A DNA stretch of 64,000 bases from Echinarachnius parma (lineage: Eukaryota > Echinodermata > Echinoidea > Clypeasteroida > Echinarachniidae), in NCBI GenBank assembly GCA_037951105.1, contig JBAMJV010004355.1, positions 46,797 through 110,796 of the forward strand, in the 5' to 3' direction. Numbering within the stretch: position 1 is the stretch's first letter; each line of letters begins with the position of its first letter. The notes beneath the pieces were generated by a model. The model was not told where the DNA came from and ran no database searches. It saw nothing but the letters and a program-made list of their open reading frames with translations. Both the position numbers and the translations under genes were made by a program. Below are positions 1 through 10,809 of this stretch, in pieces.

Positions 1-60
1 AGTCGGTAAGAGCACCGGTCTAGCAATCTGGAGGTCTCGGGTTACAATCCAGTTGGAATC
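1..60 (+). repeat. tRNA-derived SINE fragment, cut by the window edge
   Basis: The first bases read like the end of a tRNA A-box region. An anticodon-arm-like stretch follows, then the B-box-like GGTTACAATCC at about 40-50. A true tRNA B box would be GGTTCRANNCC, so this copy has drifted. It lies downstream of the last visible exon of the minus-strand gene, inside its next intron. Its 5' end is outside the window. Confidence 0.5.
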
Positions 61-242
61 TCATTTTCTCTTTTTCATTCATATATATTTTTTCACAACA
101 TCCAACACAACATCCAACCGTCACAAACAACAAAATGATGTTCATGAAGAGCAACAAACGTGACACTTGATTTGAAAAATACAATCTTTGCGACCTCCAT
201 AAGTTATCTACACTTGTTATTATTATAATTATTATTATTTAC

Positions 243-392
243 CTGTTGCCTTTGATCTAAGCCTCTGATTTAATAATTCCCTGTATGTCTTTAGCTTTTC
301 CAGCCACACAGGGCCTGGCTGCCGCCGAAAATTCATGATGGCAATCTCTATGTTAAAATTTAACTTCAGGGCAACCTTTCCTGGGATCCCGT
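243..392 (-). CDS. Fifth coding exon, 150 nt, with tandem acceptors 6 nt apart
   Basis: Two acceptors lie in series (gtttcag tttcag). Both keep the frame, and the distal one would add two residues (VS). The exon encodes DGIPGKVALKLNFNIEIAIM and then a basic stretch rich in Arg and Leu. It ends at CAACAG|gtaaat in phase 1. The remainder of the protein is outside the window. Confidence 0.75.
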
Positions 393-3300
393 CTGAAACT
401 GAAACAGAATAAGTCAAATGAGTAAAACATTAACGGCTTGCCGACAGGAACCTGGTGGGCTATGTACAAAGCCTAGATGGGGATTTCAGAATTTCAAAGG
501 GAATGGGATAAAGGAAATGGATAGTTCTATGTGTTTTCATCTTTAAAAGCTATACAGAGTGTATAAAAAAAAAGGTAATCTAAGTTCAAAGGTCAATTAT
601 TTAAATATTATATAATTTCACATCTTAAATGAGATATGGATATAAAGAGCAACCTTTCAGCTTTAATTTGATTAGTTACCTTTACTGAGTCAACAATATC
701 ACCCATCGCTGAGTTCTTTGTTGTTGAAGATGACAGGTGCGAAACCAACTTTTTGCAAGTTTTGACTAATGAATGGATTCATTTAAGTGACTGGTGCCAC
801 CACTAAAATGTTGGGGATTTGTTTTTATTTGTTGGCTTAAACATCCACTTCGTGTCAATTGCGTCCCTGCAAATCATCCAGGTCACGAGGAGCTGTACAG
901 ACCTTGTTCTTCAAATTACCCAAAAGGAAGATGTCAACAAATTTAAATCAGAGGACCTTGGTGGCCATTCCACCTCATTTTTTTTATTGCAATACCTAAC
1001 AAAGGATCCCCACAAGATTCCCCTAGTCCATCTCAGACAGCGACAAGGCGATGGGCTTGGGTGCTGTCCTGAATCTGTCTAAATGCTCCTCGCATCTGTT
1101 GCCTAATGTGTTTCTCCAACTGAGGTATCATCTGAAGGTACATGTGTCCAGTTTATATTAATTCCTTTGAAGAAAAATGGCCCAATCACTTGATCTTCCT
1201 CAAAGTTGCTAATCCAAGCTCTCCATTTCACGACCGATATTAACATCAGAATTGAATTCTTGTGGATAACATGACAGCGCATATTCATGTTCAATCAAAA
1301 TATACTTAATCATGCATGATATTAGTGAATGTATTCAGCTAAATGATTCAGTAACTCGCAAACTAAACCATTATTTTACTTTCAAGCTTCATTCATTATC
1401 CCAAACTTGCAAAAGGTGGGTTTTGCACTTGTCACCTTCAACCACAGAGAACTCAGCGATGCGTGACACTGCCAATTCAGAAAGGTGTCAAATTAAAGCT
1501 AAATAACTACTCTTTACATCCACACCTGATTAAAAATTATGAGAATGTATCATTTTGAAATTATTGACCTTTGGACTTTGATAACTTTTTTTGTATACAC
1601 TCTGTATAGGCTGGTGAAATAGAACATTCAAAACAACATTTAAATGACAATTTTACTGAGGACTGGGTAATATATAAACCAAATAAACAAAAATAAAGTA
1701 CTGTAATGTGGAAAAGAGTGTTTTTCCTTCAAATATCACAATAATGTCAAACAAATAAAATGAATATGAACCTTCTTGTATACTCGTCCATCCTATTTCA
1801 AGAACCTCTAGATGACCAACTGTCATTCCCTGAAACATAAAAATATGACAAAATAAAAAGTTAAAAGGGCAAAAACAGTGGCATTATTTTCTTGAATGAA
1901 CCCTTTCTTGTAAAATTCATTTTGAAACAAATGTACAAAAAATATTTAAGGGAGATAAAAATGAGGGGGGCAGAAAATAAAACAATAGTTTGTGAGTGTA
2001 TTTTTGTCCAAAATAAAACAATAATGTTTTAAAACAAATTTATACTAAACATTTGTACTAAAATCCAAATATGCACTAAAAGACACCAAGTGCAGAGGAT
2101 GCATTTGTTTTTTCTTTTACTTAAAAATGTTCAAAACAATACACAGTAAATTAGACAGCTATTGAAGGGAGATACAATTAAGCAAATGAAAAGCAATCCT
2201 ACAAAACAGTACTCACATATTTAAACATTGCTTCAGCATGTAACATGTACAGATTGTCACGCCTCCTCACATCTTGCTGCGTGCCCATCATATGCCCATC
2301 TTTTCTCATCTCGTTGCAAATCCTAATGGCAATGGCAAAACTCTCAGCAGCAAGGACAAATTCCTCATCTTCCAATGCAGAGATGCCTGCTTGATGGTTA
2401 TCCACCATGTACTGATTGAGCATTTGCTGAAATAAAAGAAACAATTTAGTGGGTACCTTGCAAGCTCTTTTAGGCCAAATAAAAAATAAAATAAAACTAG
2501 ATGGATCTTCGACTGCGCGCAGTCGAAAATGATGCCTCCGCCATTATGCAATTTATTTATGTCAAGCCCAAATCAACATGTACACAGAATTAATTCTGTC
2601 AACTCAATTTTGATGATACTCTGTCTTTTAGATCTTGACGTATCACAATTATGAGCTATAAGTGACCTTGACCTTTGCCCTCATGACCCCAAAATCTAAT
2701 GACTACAATTGTTCCCTATTATACATTCAGGTATCAAGTTGGATTGAAATCTGATATTCAATTCTTGAGATTTCCAATCTCAAGCTACTTTTACATATAA
2801 TGAGCCCTGTGACCTTTGACCTCATGACCCCCAAAATCTAATCAGTTCATTGGCTCTCCAAGGAACATACATGTACCAAGTTTGGTCAGAATCTGTCAAT
2901 CCCTTCTTGAGATAACGTGATCACGAGCTATTTTTGCATATATAATGAGCTATGTGACCTTTGACCTCATGACCCCAAAATCTAATCAGATCATTGGCCC
3001 CCTAAGATACATACATGTACCAAGTTTGGTCAGAATCTGTCAATCCGTTCTTGAGATAACGCGATCACGAGCTATTTTTGCATATATAATGAGCTCTGTG
3101 ACCTTTGACCTTTGACCTCATTACCCCAAAATCTAATCAGATCATTGGCCCCCCAAGATACATACATGTACCAAGTTTGGTCAGAATCTGTCAATCCGTT
3201 CTTGAGATAACGCGATCACGAGCTATTTTTGCATATATAATGAGCTATGTGACCTTTGACCTTTGACCTCATGACCCCAAAATCTAATCAGATCATTGGC

Positions 3301-6300
3301 CCCCTAAGATACATACATGTACCAAGTTTGGTCAGAATCTGTCAATCCGTTCTTGAGATAACGCGATCACGAGCTATTTTTGCATATATAATGAGTTCTG
3401 TGACCTTTGACCTTTGACCTTATTACCCCAAAATCTAATCAGATCATTGGCCCCCCAAGATACATACATGTACCAAGTTTGGTCAGAATCTGTCAATCCG
3501 TTCTTGAGATAACGCGATCACGAGCTATTTTTGCATATATAATGAGCTGTGTGACCTTTGACCTTTGACCTCATGACCCCAAAATCTAATCAGATCATTG
3601 ACCCCCCAAGATACATACATGACCCAAGTTTGGTGAAAATCCGTTAATCGGTTCTTGAGATAACGCGATCACGAGAACGGGACGTACGTACGGACGGACG
3701 TACGTACGGACGGACGGACGGACGGACGGACGTACGGACAACCCGAAAACATAATGCCTCCGGCTACTTCGTTGCGGAGGCATAAAAATCATGTTTAGTA
3801 TTCACGCCTGCGTTGAGGCCGCCTGCTCTTTTTTTAACAAAAAAAAAGAAGAAAAAACATTAATATCTAATCTTTTGGGGACAAACAAATTAAATAGCCC
3901 GGTGGGACGTCTTTAAAAATGTGCAGAGCGGCCATTTTGAAGAGAAAAAAAGGCCTCCCTCTTTCTCTTTTTCAAAAAGGCAGGACGCTAAACATGTTTG
4001 TATTTTTAAACAAAATGGAAACATGAAATTATTCATATGTACCCACAGAGATAATCAGTTCAACATGAAACTTGAACCCCTTCACTAGACTGCGGGGACC
4101 TGATATCCCAGGTTCCTGCTAGGTCTCTTCACACTTCACAGACAGGAACCTGGGGCCCGTTTCATGAAAGTGTCTTATGTTAAGATCGTCACGTGACTGT
4201 GACTGATCTACGGGCATACGGATGGCGTTTGTTCCGATCACAAAGGACAGTTAAGAAGGTCTTAACATAAGACACTTTCATGAAACGGGCCCCTGTATTA
4301 CTGGTCCCCAAAGACGGCCAAAGGCTATTTTGTTTAAGCAAACTGTTGCTTTCATAGACTTGAAGAGATTTGGAGGAATAATCTCGGAAAGTTAGAGCAT
4401 AATCAGGCCATAAACAAGAAAACTATGGCTCTTTGAAGATGCCCATTTATTCCTATGGGGAACTCAAATTGGCAATGCACTCTGATAAGTTTGTGGACTA
4501 CTCCCCATATGTTTTGAACACAAATTTTCCCATTTTTACAGTTTGCTTCAGTCACACTTTTCCATTCCCCAAACTCACGATATGTTGTGTATAAATGTAT
4601 TCTACAAAACACATTACTCTCAAACGAAGGGTAAACATATATTTTGAGAAAATTGAACAAATTAGAAATTTTGTGTACAAAACGAATGGGGAGTAGTCTA
4701 TACAACTTTGCCAGAGTGCATTGCCAATTTGAGTCACTCATAGAAATAAATGGATATTTTCAAAGAGCCATAGTTTTTTTGATTTCTTGACCGATTGTGC
4801 TCAAATTTTCAGGGACTATTCATCATATTTAGTGTTGCATACAACAATTTGTCCAGATTTTATTGTCCTTTAATAATTGTATATTTTGTCTTTTTCCTAG
4901 CAAAGTAATGACCTTATCGAAAGAATGAAGTCTAATTCATGCTCATCTGTAGAATGTTAACCCCTTAAATAGCTTACTAATGTTTCATTAAAATTTGAGT
5001 ACAATAATGTTAGTCGAGTTCCTTGTCAAAATTGTTTACTTTACAAACATTTTGGATTTTGCAGAACTTAAATATCCAACTCCTTAATCATGCATGGAAG
5101 TTTATGGACCATGGATGGAACATGGAACCAGCAAATTTATAGGAGTGAATTCAATGCCATGGTCACTAAATCTAGTCCGGTTCATTAAGGAATCTAGTAT
5201 GGTCATCTATCATTTAAGTATTATATCTTATTGTGTAGTTAACAGGTAAAAAATGTGATCACTTTGAATTTCCTTTTAAGTTCAAACAGTCAAAATATTC
5301 TTATTTCATTACTGTTTTTACTAATTTTTTCACAGATTTTTCATTCATTTTCTTCACAGATTTTTCATTCATTTTCTTTAATCACAACTAACTTAAACTT
5401 TAAGGGTGGACTTAAACCTAATTTCAACCTTAAAACCTTTTCCACTGAATAAAGAACAAAGACTATTTTGTATCTTATACAGTCATTATATAAGATTTTT
5501 TTTCAAGTCAAAGAAATGTAAGACCTTTAAGATTATTGTTATTATTAGCATTGGTGTTACTTATAACTATGATTAATGTAATTTCATAATTATTATCATT
5601 AATATTAATAATACTATTATAATTTTTATATTATCATTATTATAATAGCTAGAAAAGTAATTTGTTAATAAGTTGAAGGTAATTGGCAAGTGCACATTTG
5701 ATAATTGACCAATGACCATCAATCTTTCAAAATAACAAATGCATATAGGCCTAATGATAATTTCTGGACTGCAATGCACTTGCCTAAAAATGGATGACAG
5801 ATGATAAAAGAATCAAAAGCTAAAAAATGTGAAAGTTAAGTTATACCTTAAAGTGTTCATCATGGTTCACTCTCCACTGCCTCACTATGTCACATCTGTA
5901 TTAAAAGCAAAAACAAGTTTTGAAAGGGATTTAGTAACATTGTCGAAATTCACAAAACTTACTTAGAACTAGACTAGTGGTTCTCACATACCTTGTACTT
6001 TACCAATAGAATTACCAATAGATCTAGAAACATGGAACACCTGGGCGTGGGCCCTGGAGCCCCTCTCCCCTTCCCCCCTTGGCTTCGCCACTGATAGCGA
6101 ATTGTTCTACAAACTCACTCTAGAACAAAAACTTCTTCTCCAATATTATCTTGGTGTGTTCTTTTCTCAGTAAAACATTCCCTATGATATATTAGGGAAA
6201 CCATCAAACCAGTCATTTTGTTTCCATGTTATTGGAAGTAAGCATTTATTTTTTTTATTTTTTATTAATTATTAATTTATTATTATTATTATGTTTTTTT

Positions 6301-7455
6301 TTTTTTTTTGGGGGGGGGGGGGGGGGAGGCACCCCATTTTTAATTCACATCAAAAATATGAATACACCAAGTCATTTGTTTTGTAGAGGTAATGAATGGA
6401 AGGCTGTGTACTTATAAACAGGGGTGTGAGAGCAAGATTGAAAAAAAAATCTGAAATGAAAAGTGTGCGCGAAGCGCGAAGTCCCTTAGGCCGGGGTTCG
6501 GGGCCCGCCTAGGGCCCTGGAAGCTCTGGGGTTCTAGATGCTCTCTGGTGCAATCTAGGCTTATTTTGGAAACCATTTCTTTCAATTTAAAATGGTTTTT
6601 TGATTTTTTTTTTTTTTTTTTTACAGAATTGTTTCATACCTTGATACCTGAGGCTTGAAACTTGACATCTAGGACAACCAGTGTGCTTTTCAATATAATC
6701 TGCTGCCTGGAACCTGGTATTTGCTAGTGACAGGTCGAAATAACACCAGACAACTATCACAGTTTGTAGTGAAATAAAGTTCTTTTCAGTTATGAAGAGC
6801 TGAAAAAGTTTGTGAAATCAAATCTTCAAATTCAATTGCCCATACATTCCATGGTAGAGGGTATCCAGATGGTGACTTAGCTTGATGATCGGATCAAAAA
6901 ATCAGATCGGCAAATTCTTGATTCATGATGGGATCGGATCGGAAATCGGATTGGAAATCGGATCGAAAAAAGAAAAATAAAAATAAATAAAAAATAAAAA
7001 AAATAATAATAATCGTTTTTTTTGTTGTTTTTTTTAAGCGGAAAATGAAGATTGCTGTTTGAGGCAAAAAGTCGGAATTCCGATTTAATTCGGAGGTCTC
7101 ACACCCCTGTTATAAATGATTCCAATCCATGCTTCTCAGTATCAGTAAACACTCCTCATTGTGGAAAGCAATAATTTTGTTTCCATGTTATTGGAAGAAA
7201 GCCATTCTTTTTTCTTTTATTTTCTATTTTTTTGTATGGGGTAGGGGGGGGGGGGGTGGAGGGGCACCCCATATTTAATTCACATAAGAAAAATCATTAC
7301 CTTATAAATACACAAAGTGATTTATTTTTTAAAGCTAATGAATGGAATGGAAGGCTGGGTACTTACATATGATTCCAATCCATTCTTCTTGGTATCAGTA
7401 AACACTGCTCATTGTGGGAACAATGTGTCTCTTGCCATCAGGCATCAGCCTATGC
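243..7455 (-). CDS. Unrecognised multi-exon host gene, 5' part only
   Basis: Five minus-strand exons are visible: 7455-7367, 5895-5847, 2426-2217, 1829-1772 and 392-243. Phases agree at every junction (AT|A, then 0, 0, G|AC), which noise would rarely do. Translation starts at 7383 (ATG with A at -3 and G at +4, in-frame stop 57 nt upstream) with MDWNH. It gives at least 161 residues before running off the left edge. Residues about 36-62 form a TPR-like helical hairpin with small residues spaced as in TPRs. Residues about 70-90 are rich in charge and Met. I see no signal peptide and no membrane segment. I do not recognise the family and assign no function. Introns are full of transposons, as expected for a broadly tolerated intron load. 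One donor (AAG|gttcat at 1771) is weak; the others are good. Confidence 0.75.
551..1608 (-). mobile_element. Degenerate Tc1/mariner (IS630) transposon with transposase remnants
   Basis: Inverted ends of about 50 bp begin TACAGAGTGTATA at 553 and end at 1606, flanked by TA duplications (551-552, 1607-1608). Read on the minus strand, the interior has two recognisable DDE-transposase blocks. One near 1240-1130 resembles the ..VW..IS..IIGPFFF.G segment. One near 960-880 resembles the WPPRSPDLNPLDFFLWGYLK block. Stops and frame shifts separate them, so the enzyme is dead. The element sits in the intron between the fourth and fifth exons of the host gene and has the opposite strand sense to the window. 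Confidence 0.85.
1772..1829 (-). CDS. Fourth coding exon, 58 nt
   Basis: The acceptor tttatgtttcag is strong. The exon reads GMTVGHLEVLEIGWTSIQE and ends one base into a codon. The donor taken here, GAAG|gttcat, is weak. An alternative 12 nt upstream (ACGA|gtatac) keeps the same phase and would remove four residues. Either joins in frame to the next exon. Confidence 0.65.
2217..2426 (-). CDS. Third coding exon, 70 codons, TPR-like helix pair
   Basis: The acceptor tttcttttatttcag and donor ATAT|gtgagt are both near consensus. The 210-nt exon is in phase 0 at both ends. The residues starting near GISALEDEEF and running to RICNEM have the spacing of an A/B helix pair of a TPR. The following QQDVRRRDNLYMLHAEAMFKY looks like the next helix. 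The open frame, codon use and splice sites make this the best-supported exon in the window. Confidence 0.8.
2505..3790. mobile_element. Element with internal tandem array (period about 147 bp); Helentron-associated-like
   Basis: About seven diverged units, each starting near GTGACCTTTGACCTCATGAC, run from about 2660 to 3690. They contain CCAAGTTTGGTCAGAATCTG and GATAACGCGATCACGAG. Upstream is a short hairpin (TTCGACTGCGCGCAGTCGAA). Downstream is a GGAC/GTAC run (3678-3740), then the hairpin ATGCCTCCGG...GGAGGCAT (about 3752-3782). ATGCCTCCG near 2531 is the inverse of the final CGGAGGCAT. A core of tandem repeats plus a 3' hairpin recalls pearl/HINE elements of marine invertebrates; that class assignment is inference. 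It lies in an intron of the host gene. Confidence 0.65.
4152..4293. mobile_element. 142-bp MITE, inverted ends of about 34 bp
   Basis: The ends GGGGCCCGTTTCATGAAAGT and its inverse are perfect over about 34 bp, and the spacer is about 74 bp. No clear target duplication is visible beyond one base. It lies in the long intron between the second and third coding exons of the host gene. Confidence 0.85.
4417..4778. mobile_element. Fold-back MITE with arms of about 100 bp
   Basis: Arms starting AAAACTATGGCTCTTTGAA pair with the inverse at 4760-4778 and remain alignable through GACTACTCCCCAT (4494-4506 and 4686-4698). No coding content is seen. The 112-codon minus-strand open frame here is a by-product of the palindrome. 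Confidence 0.75.
5847..5895 (-). CDS. Second coding exon, 49 nt
   Basis: It is bounded by ttttaatacag| and AAG|gtataa. It completes the split Ile codon and adds CDIVRQWRVNHDEHFK, ending in phase 0. This is too short for an ORF scan but fits perfectly between its neighbours. The sequence is hydrophilic and probably helical. Confidence 0.7.
5917..5995. repeat. Fragment of TTAA MITE family B
   Basis: AAGGGATTTAGTAACATTGT followed by a TCTCACATACCTTGTA-like stretch matches the left end of the full copies at 58057-58433 and 59946-60330. Only about 80 bp remain. Confidence 0.65.
6214..7417. repeat. Tandem duplication spanning the start-codon exon
   Basis: Unit 1 (6214-7172, containing the 691-bp insertion) and unit 2 (7173 to about 7417) share ATTTTGTTTCCATGTTATTG, a G-run, GCACCCCAT..TTAATTCACAT, GAATGGAAGGCTG and the exon stretch GATTCCAATCCAT..TTCT. 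Without the insertion each unit is about 245-270 bp. Divergence is moderate, so the duplication is not recent. Unit 2 carries the functional exon; unit 1 keeps the ATG (7130-7128) but not the gt donor. Confidence 0.8.
6419..7109. mobile_element. Non-autonomous hAT-like element, 691 bp
   Basis: The ends are CAGGGGTGTGAGA and the exact inverse TCTCACACCCCTG (13 bp). They are flanked by the direct repeat TTATAAA (6412-6418 and 7110-7116), one base short of the 8 bp usual for hAT. The interior holds a GC-rich patch (GGGTTCGGGGCCCGCCTAGG) and an ATCGGATCGGAAATCGGAT mini-array at 6890-6965. No transposase is present. The tandem duplicate at 7173-7417 gives an empty site (TACTTACATATGATTCC), confirming insertion after the exon duplication. 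Confidence 0.85.
7367..7455 (-). CDS. Exon with start codon and 5' UTR (coding part 7383-7367)
   Basis: It is preceded by a good acceptor (ttccacattgcag), so a non-coding exon may lie further upstream near 7.5-8 kb or beyond. It ends at a strong donor, ATAT|gtaagt. Only 17 nt are coding (MDWNH plus two bases of an Ile codon). The rest is 5' UTR: all three frames are interrupted upstream of the ATG. Part of this exon is duplicated at 7110-7164. Confidence 0.7.
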
Positions 7456-7679
7456 CTGCAATGTGGAATCAGAGAGGTAGGAAAAGGTGAGAAAAGACAG
7501 TCAAACTGGTCAAACTGAATTTTAGAACTCAAACTTGTAAATTATAATTAAAAACTAATAATGCATAAATGGTACTAGACCATTAAACAACAAAAGTTGA
7601 TGTGATGTTTGGAAACATTAATTATTCAAGAGATCATACAAAACAAAATCAAAATTTATTCCAGTAGGATACTTTTATG

Positions 7680-7839
7680 GATATTTATGCTGTTTCTGAA
7701 CCGATTTTGATCAAACAATGTTTATTATGTGTTTAAAATTGTGTGCATTTACAAATTTTACACTTCGGTTATTCATTACTTCACAAAAAAAAAAAAAGAA
7801 TTCTTGAAGCACCCTCTAAACCAAAACTGATCTATCCCT
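7680..7839. repeat. TTAA MITE family A, 3' fragment
   Basis: It matches the right end of 20848-21542: TTCTGAACCGATTTTGATCA, then a CCCTCTAAACCAAAACTGAT stretch ending CCCTTTAA. The left part is missing. Confidence 0.7.
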
Positions 7840-8142
7840 TTAATTCAAATTGTATTATTCTGGTTGTGATGTACTAGTAAAGCGGGCCGGATAAACATCC
7901 TACTCTTTTAGCTTTTGAGAAATAGACAACGGGTTCTTTTCTTTGCGTGACATGCGAATGTCTCAATTTCTATCAGAGGGATGAGGTGTTTTTGGTAAAT
8001 CCTATTCTGCATCTGGAAGCATCTAGGGTAAAATAGGCATGTCAACTCAAAACTTGAGTTAGTTTTAATTTATTGTGTGATAAAAGACGACCTTTTCTGA
8101 TGGTAGGATATTCGACCAGGGATCCCGCGCATCTACAGTAAT

Positions 8143-8282
8143 GCCCGGCACAGACAGAGCCGACTCGACCTGGTCCGACTGGTTTTCAGCCTGATTAATT
8201 CAGTATGTGCTGCCTCAGGACTCCGGTTTTGCCAGTCAAGTACCAGTCGGATCGGGTCGAGTCGGCTCTGTCTGCGCCGGGC
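8143..8282. mobile_element. 140-bp MITE with inverted ends of about 40 bp
   Basis: The ends read GCCCGGCACAGACAGAGCCG and the inverse CGGCTCTGTCTGCGCCGGGC. Pairing continues through ACTCGACC..CCGACTGGT. The spacer is about 55 bp. No coding content. Confidence 0.85.
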
Positions 8283-8694
8283 TTTAGTCAGACGCACAAT
8301 CCTCAAACATGTTCTAACAACATACCTTAGGATATAAAGTAGGATTTAAATCTGAAATTGAATTAAACCTTTATACATGTTCCTATTATGCAGAGCCAGA
8401 GATCATGTCTTGTTAGAGCTAGTAATAGATAGCACTAGCGTACTGGTAGGGGGGGGGGGGGGGTTGGGGGAAATCATGAATTCAAACAAGTACCAAACCA
8501 AAATTTATTTAATTACAATTTTTATGATTTTTTAAAACCTCAGAGCAATTTTATGATTTTTGTCAGCCTCCACGCTAACCCTTTTCTCTAAGTCTGTTCT
8601 AATCATGAAAGTAAAAGCATGTATTATTTTATATTACTTGCCCAAACAGAAAGTGTACTTGCCCGGCTACTCGTAGATGAGATTTAAACATTAG

Positions 8695-9584
8695 GCAATG
8701 CTCGAAATTAGCATAGGCCCGATGGCCCGGGGCCACCAAAAATTGCTGTCGGGCCAGTAAAAAACTCATATTTCAAAGTTTGGTGGCCCGATTTTTTATT
8801 TTTTATTTTTTTAGATACCCTGTAGTCATGTTTAGTCCTGTCTAAGGCATGACAAGAGCTGCATTCAACAACTTATACCCTTTTCTCACATACAAAATAT
8901 TGGTTAGTTAAAAAGTTGCAAGTTAATTGAGCAAGTATTACACTGCTGCTAATGAATATTCATACATTCTTGAGCAGCAGTACTCATTTTCTAACCAGTT
9001 GTTATAAAAAAAAGTTTCGTATTAAAAATCGTTAGTAATTTCAGTTATTTTGCGTATTTTGCATATTTAATGAGCATCATGAATATTCATATATGCTGCT
9101 CATGAATATTCATATATTACTACTATATATATCACAATTTAAAAAAATGTCTTTTGTCTAAGGTGTTCAGACAACACTGCACAGAATTTTGAGGTCAAAT
9201 TGAATTTTCTCTTCTTCTACCATTTTTGTTTTGTCACCTAGACCCTGACTATGTATGACTGGAAGTGAAATTGTCACTCGTGTGTATTCAATCGCTGTGA
9301 TTTTTTGATGAAGACAATGAATAAAAAGACATGACACACACGCATTCATCCTAATTCATGTTTATTTAATTCATCTTACAATGAAACAAAGGGGAATGAA
9401 AAATAAACAAGTATTGCCTAGTACCCTGAAACTATTCATATGGTTATTGTATTCATTTTACTTTTGTTTTTCCTTATTTTTTTCGGGCCAGTAGTTTTTG
9501 GTTTCGGGCCACCAAATTTGGAAAAATACTAATATTACTGGCCCGACCGGGCCACCAGCAAAAAAAGTTAATTTCGAGCATTGC
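8695..9584. mobile_element. TIR element, 890 bp, 5-bp target duplication ATTAG
   Basis: The ends GCAATGCTCGAAATTA and the inverse TAATTTCGAGCATTGC are flanked by ATTAG on both sides (8690-8694, 9585-9589). Subterminal blocks rich in GGCCCG/CGGGCC with CCACCAAA are also inverted. The interior is AT-rich with several GAATATTCAT motifs. No transposase is visible. Confidence 0.8.
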
Positions 9585-9960
9585 ATTAGGAATTACAGTT
9601 TTTACTCGTATATGATCACTTTAGCTGCCCTATTGGCAACCGGGCAACAAAATAAGACCATTTTAGTTTTAATTGCCCAACATTAAATATTACTACCCCC
9701 TGGGCAAGAGGGCAATTGCTAGTGTCAATTTTGGGGCTCTGCTTTAATGATTTTGTAGTATTTTAAGCAATATACTAGAGGGCAAATATCATAATTCATC
9801 TAAATTTATAAATATTTCTAACATTATACATAGCAAACTAAACAGAATCAAAAACATTTTCTACAACACGGAAATCTATGGAAGCGATTTAAATCAGTGA
9901 ATTAAAAATCGCTTTTTAAATCTCGCTAACCCTGCTTCTGTCCCATCACAAACCAAGCGA

Positions 9961-10055
9961 GGCGAGTTAGCTCCCGAGTCGGTAGCGTGTTAGTCTTATA
10001 TGCAGTAAGCCCCTTGACATATACGCTAGAGATCCCCACTTCGATTCCGACCTTG
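9961..10055 (+). repeat. tRNA-derived SINE head
   Basis: The A-box-like GTTAGCTCCCGAGTCGGTAG (from 9965) and B-box-like CACTTCGATTCCG (about 10037-10049) lie about 60 bp apart, as in tRNA-headed SINEs. The acceptor stem does not close, so this is not a working tRNA gene. Confidence 0.6.
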
Positions 10056-10073
10056 CTGCTTAATAGTATGAAG

Positions 10074-10808
10074 GTGTATCCTAACTTCGCGCACACAAAT
10101 TTCGGATTTTTTCAATGTGGCTTAGGATCAAGAAAATTACAGTAATCTCAATGAAACAATCATAAATTACCCCTCAAATTCTGAGGATTCGATTAATTTT
10201 GAACGATTTCATTTTAAATTCACAATTCATGGTTATAATGACCCAATTCCGTGGCATGTCATCAGCAAGAACTTCTTCACCGAGTACGGTAGTCTCCAAA
10301 CTTCGCGCGTCAATACCTAGGGCACCCTGCCATTGACCACGTATCCCTGTGTAGCAAACTGTAACACGCATTTCAATGGCAGTGTGATGATGCAAACATT
10401 TTGCACGCATTAGCATCTTAGCACGCGCAGCGTTGTCAAGCTATCTACGGAGATTGCGCGATCCGAAAGTAAATTTGAAGGGTAGGTCGATCTGGTCGAA
10501 TAAAGGAGCATTTTGCGCAGCCTTAGGATGACAACAAATATGTCCTACTGGAACGATTTACGTTTTATTTGCTTGATTCTTCCTCCACAATAATTTTGTT
10601 GAAACACCAAAGTTGTGATTTACAAAAAAGACCACAAAAGTGAGTATTTCTCCAGACATATCGCTCTTTATTTGCTAATTTTTTAGTTGATGAGTAACTA
10701 ATTGATGTGTGCTCTTTCATTTGACATTGAACATTTCCGTCGCCGTGTCCGTGTTCTAATTTTTGCGTATCGCCGCTATGGTGCGCGAAGTTGGGATACG
10801 CACGAAGT
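10074..10808. mobile_element. Possible TIR element with TATCCTAACTTCGCGCAC ends
   Basis: GTGTATCCTAACTTCGCGCA at 10075 has an imperfect inverse at 10786-10808 (GTGCGCGAAGTTGGGATACG). A third related piece (CTTCGCGCGT) lies near 10300. The interior is unique and holds only overlapping spurious frames. No target duplication was found, so the boundaries are soft. Confidence 0.4.
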
Positions 10809-10809
10809 T

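Noticed and set aside
2306-2551. Second frame overlapping the third coding exon
   Set aside because: Shadow in another frame running through the intron boundary.
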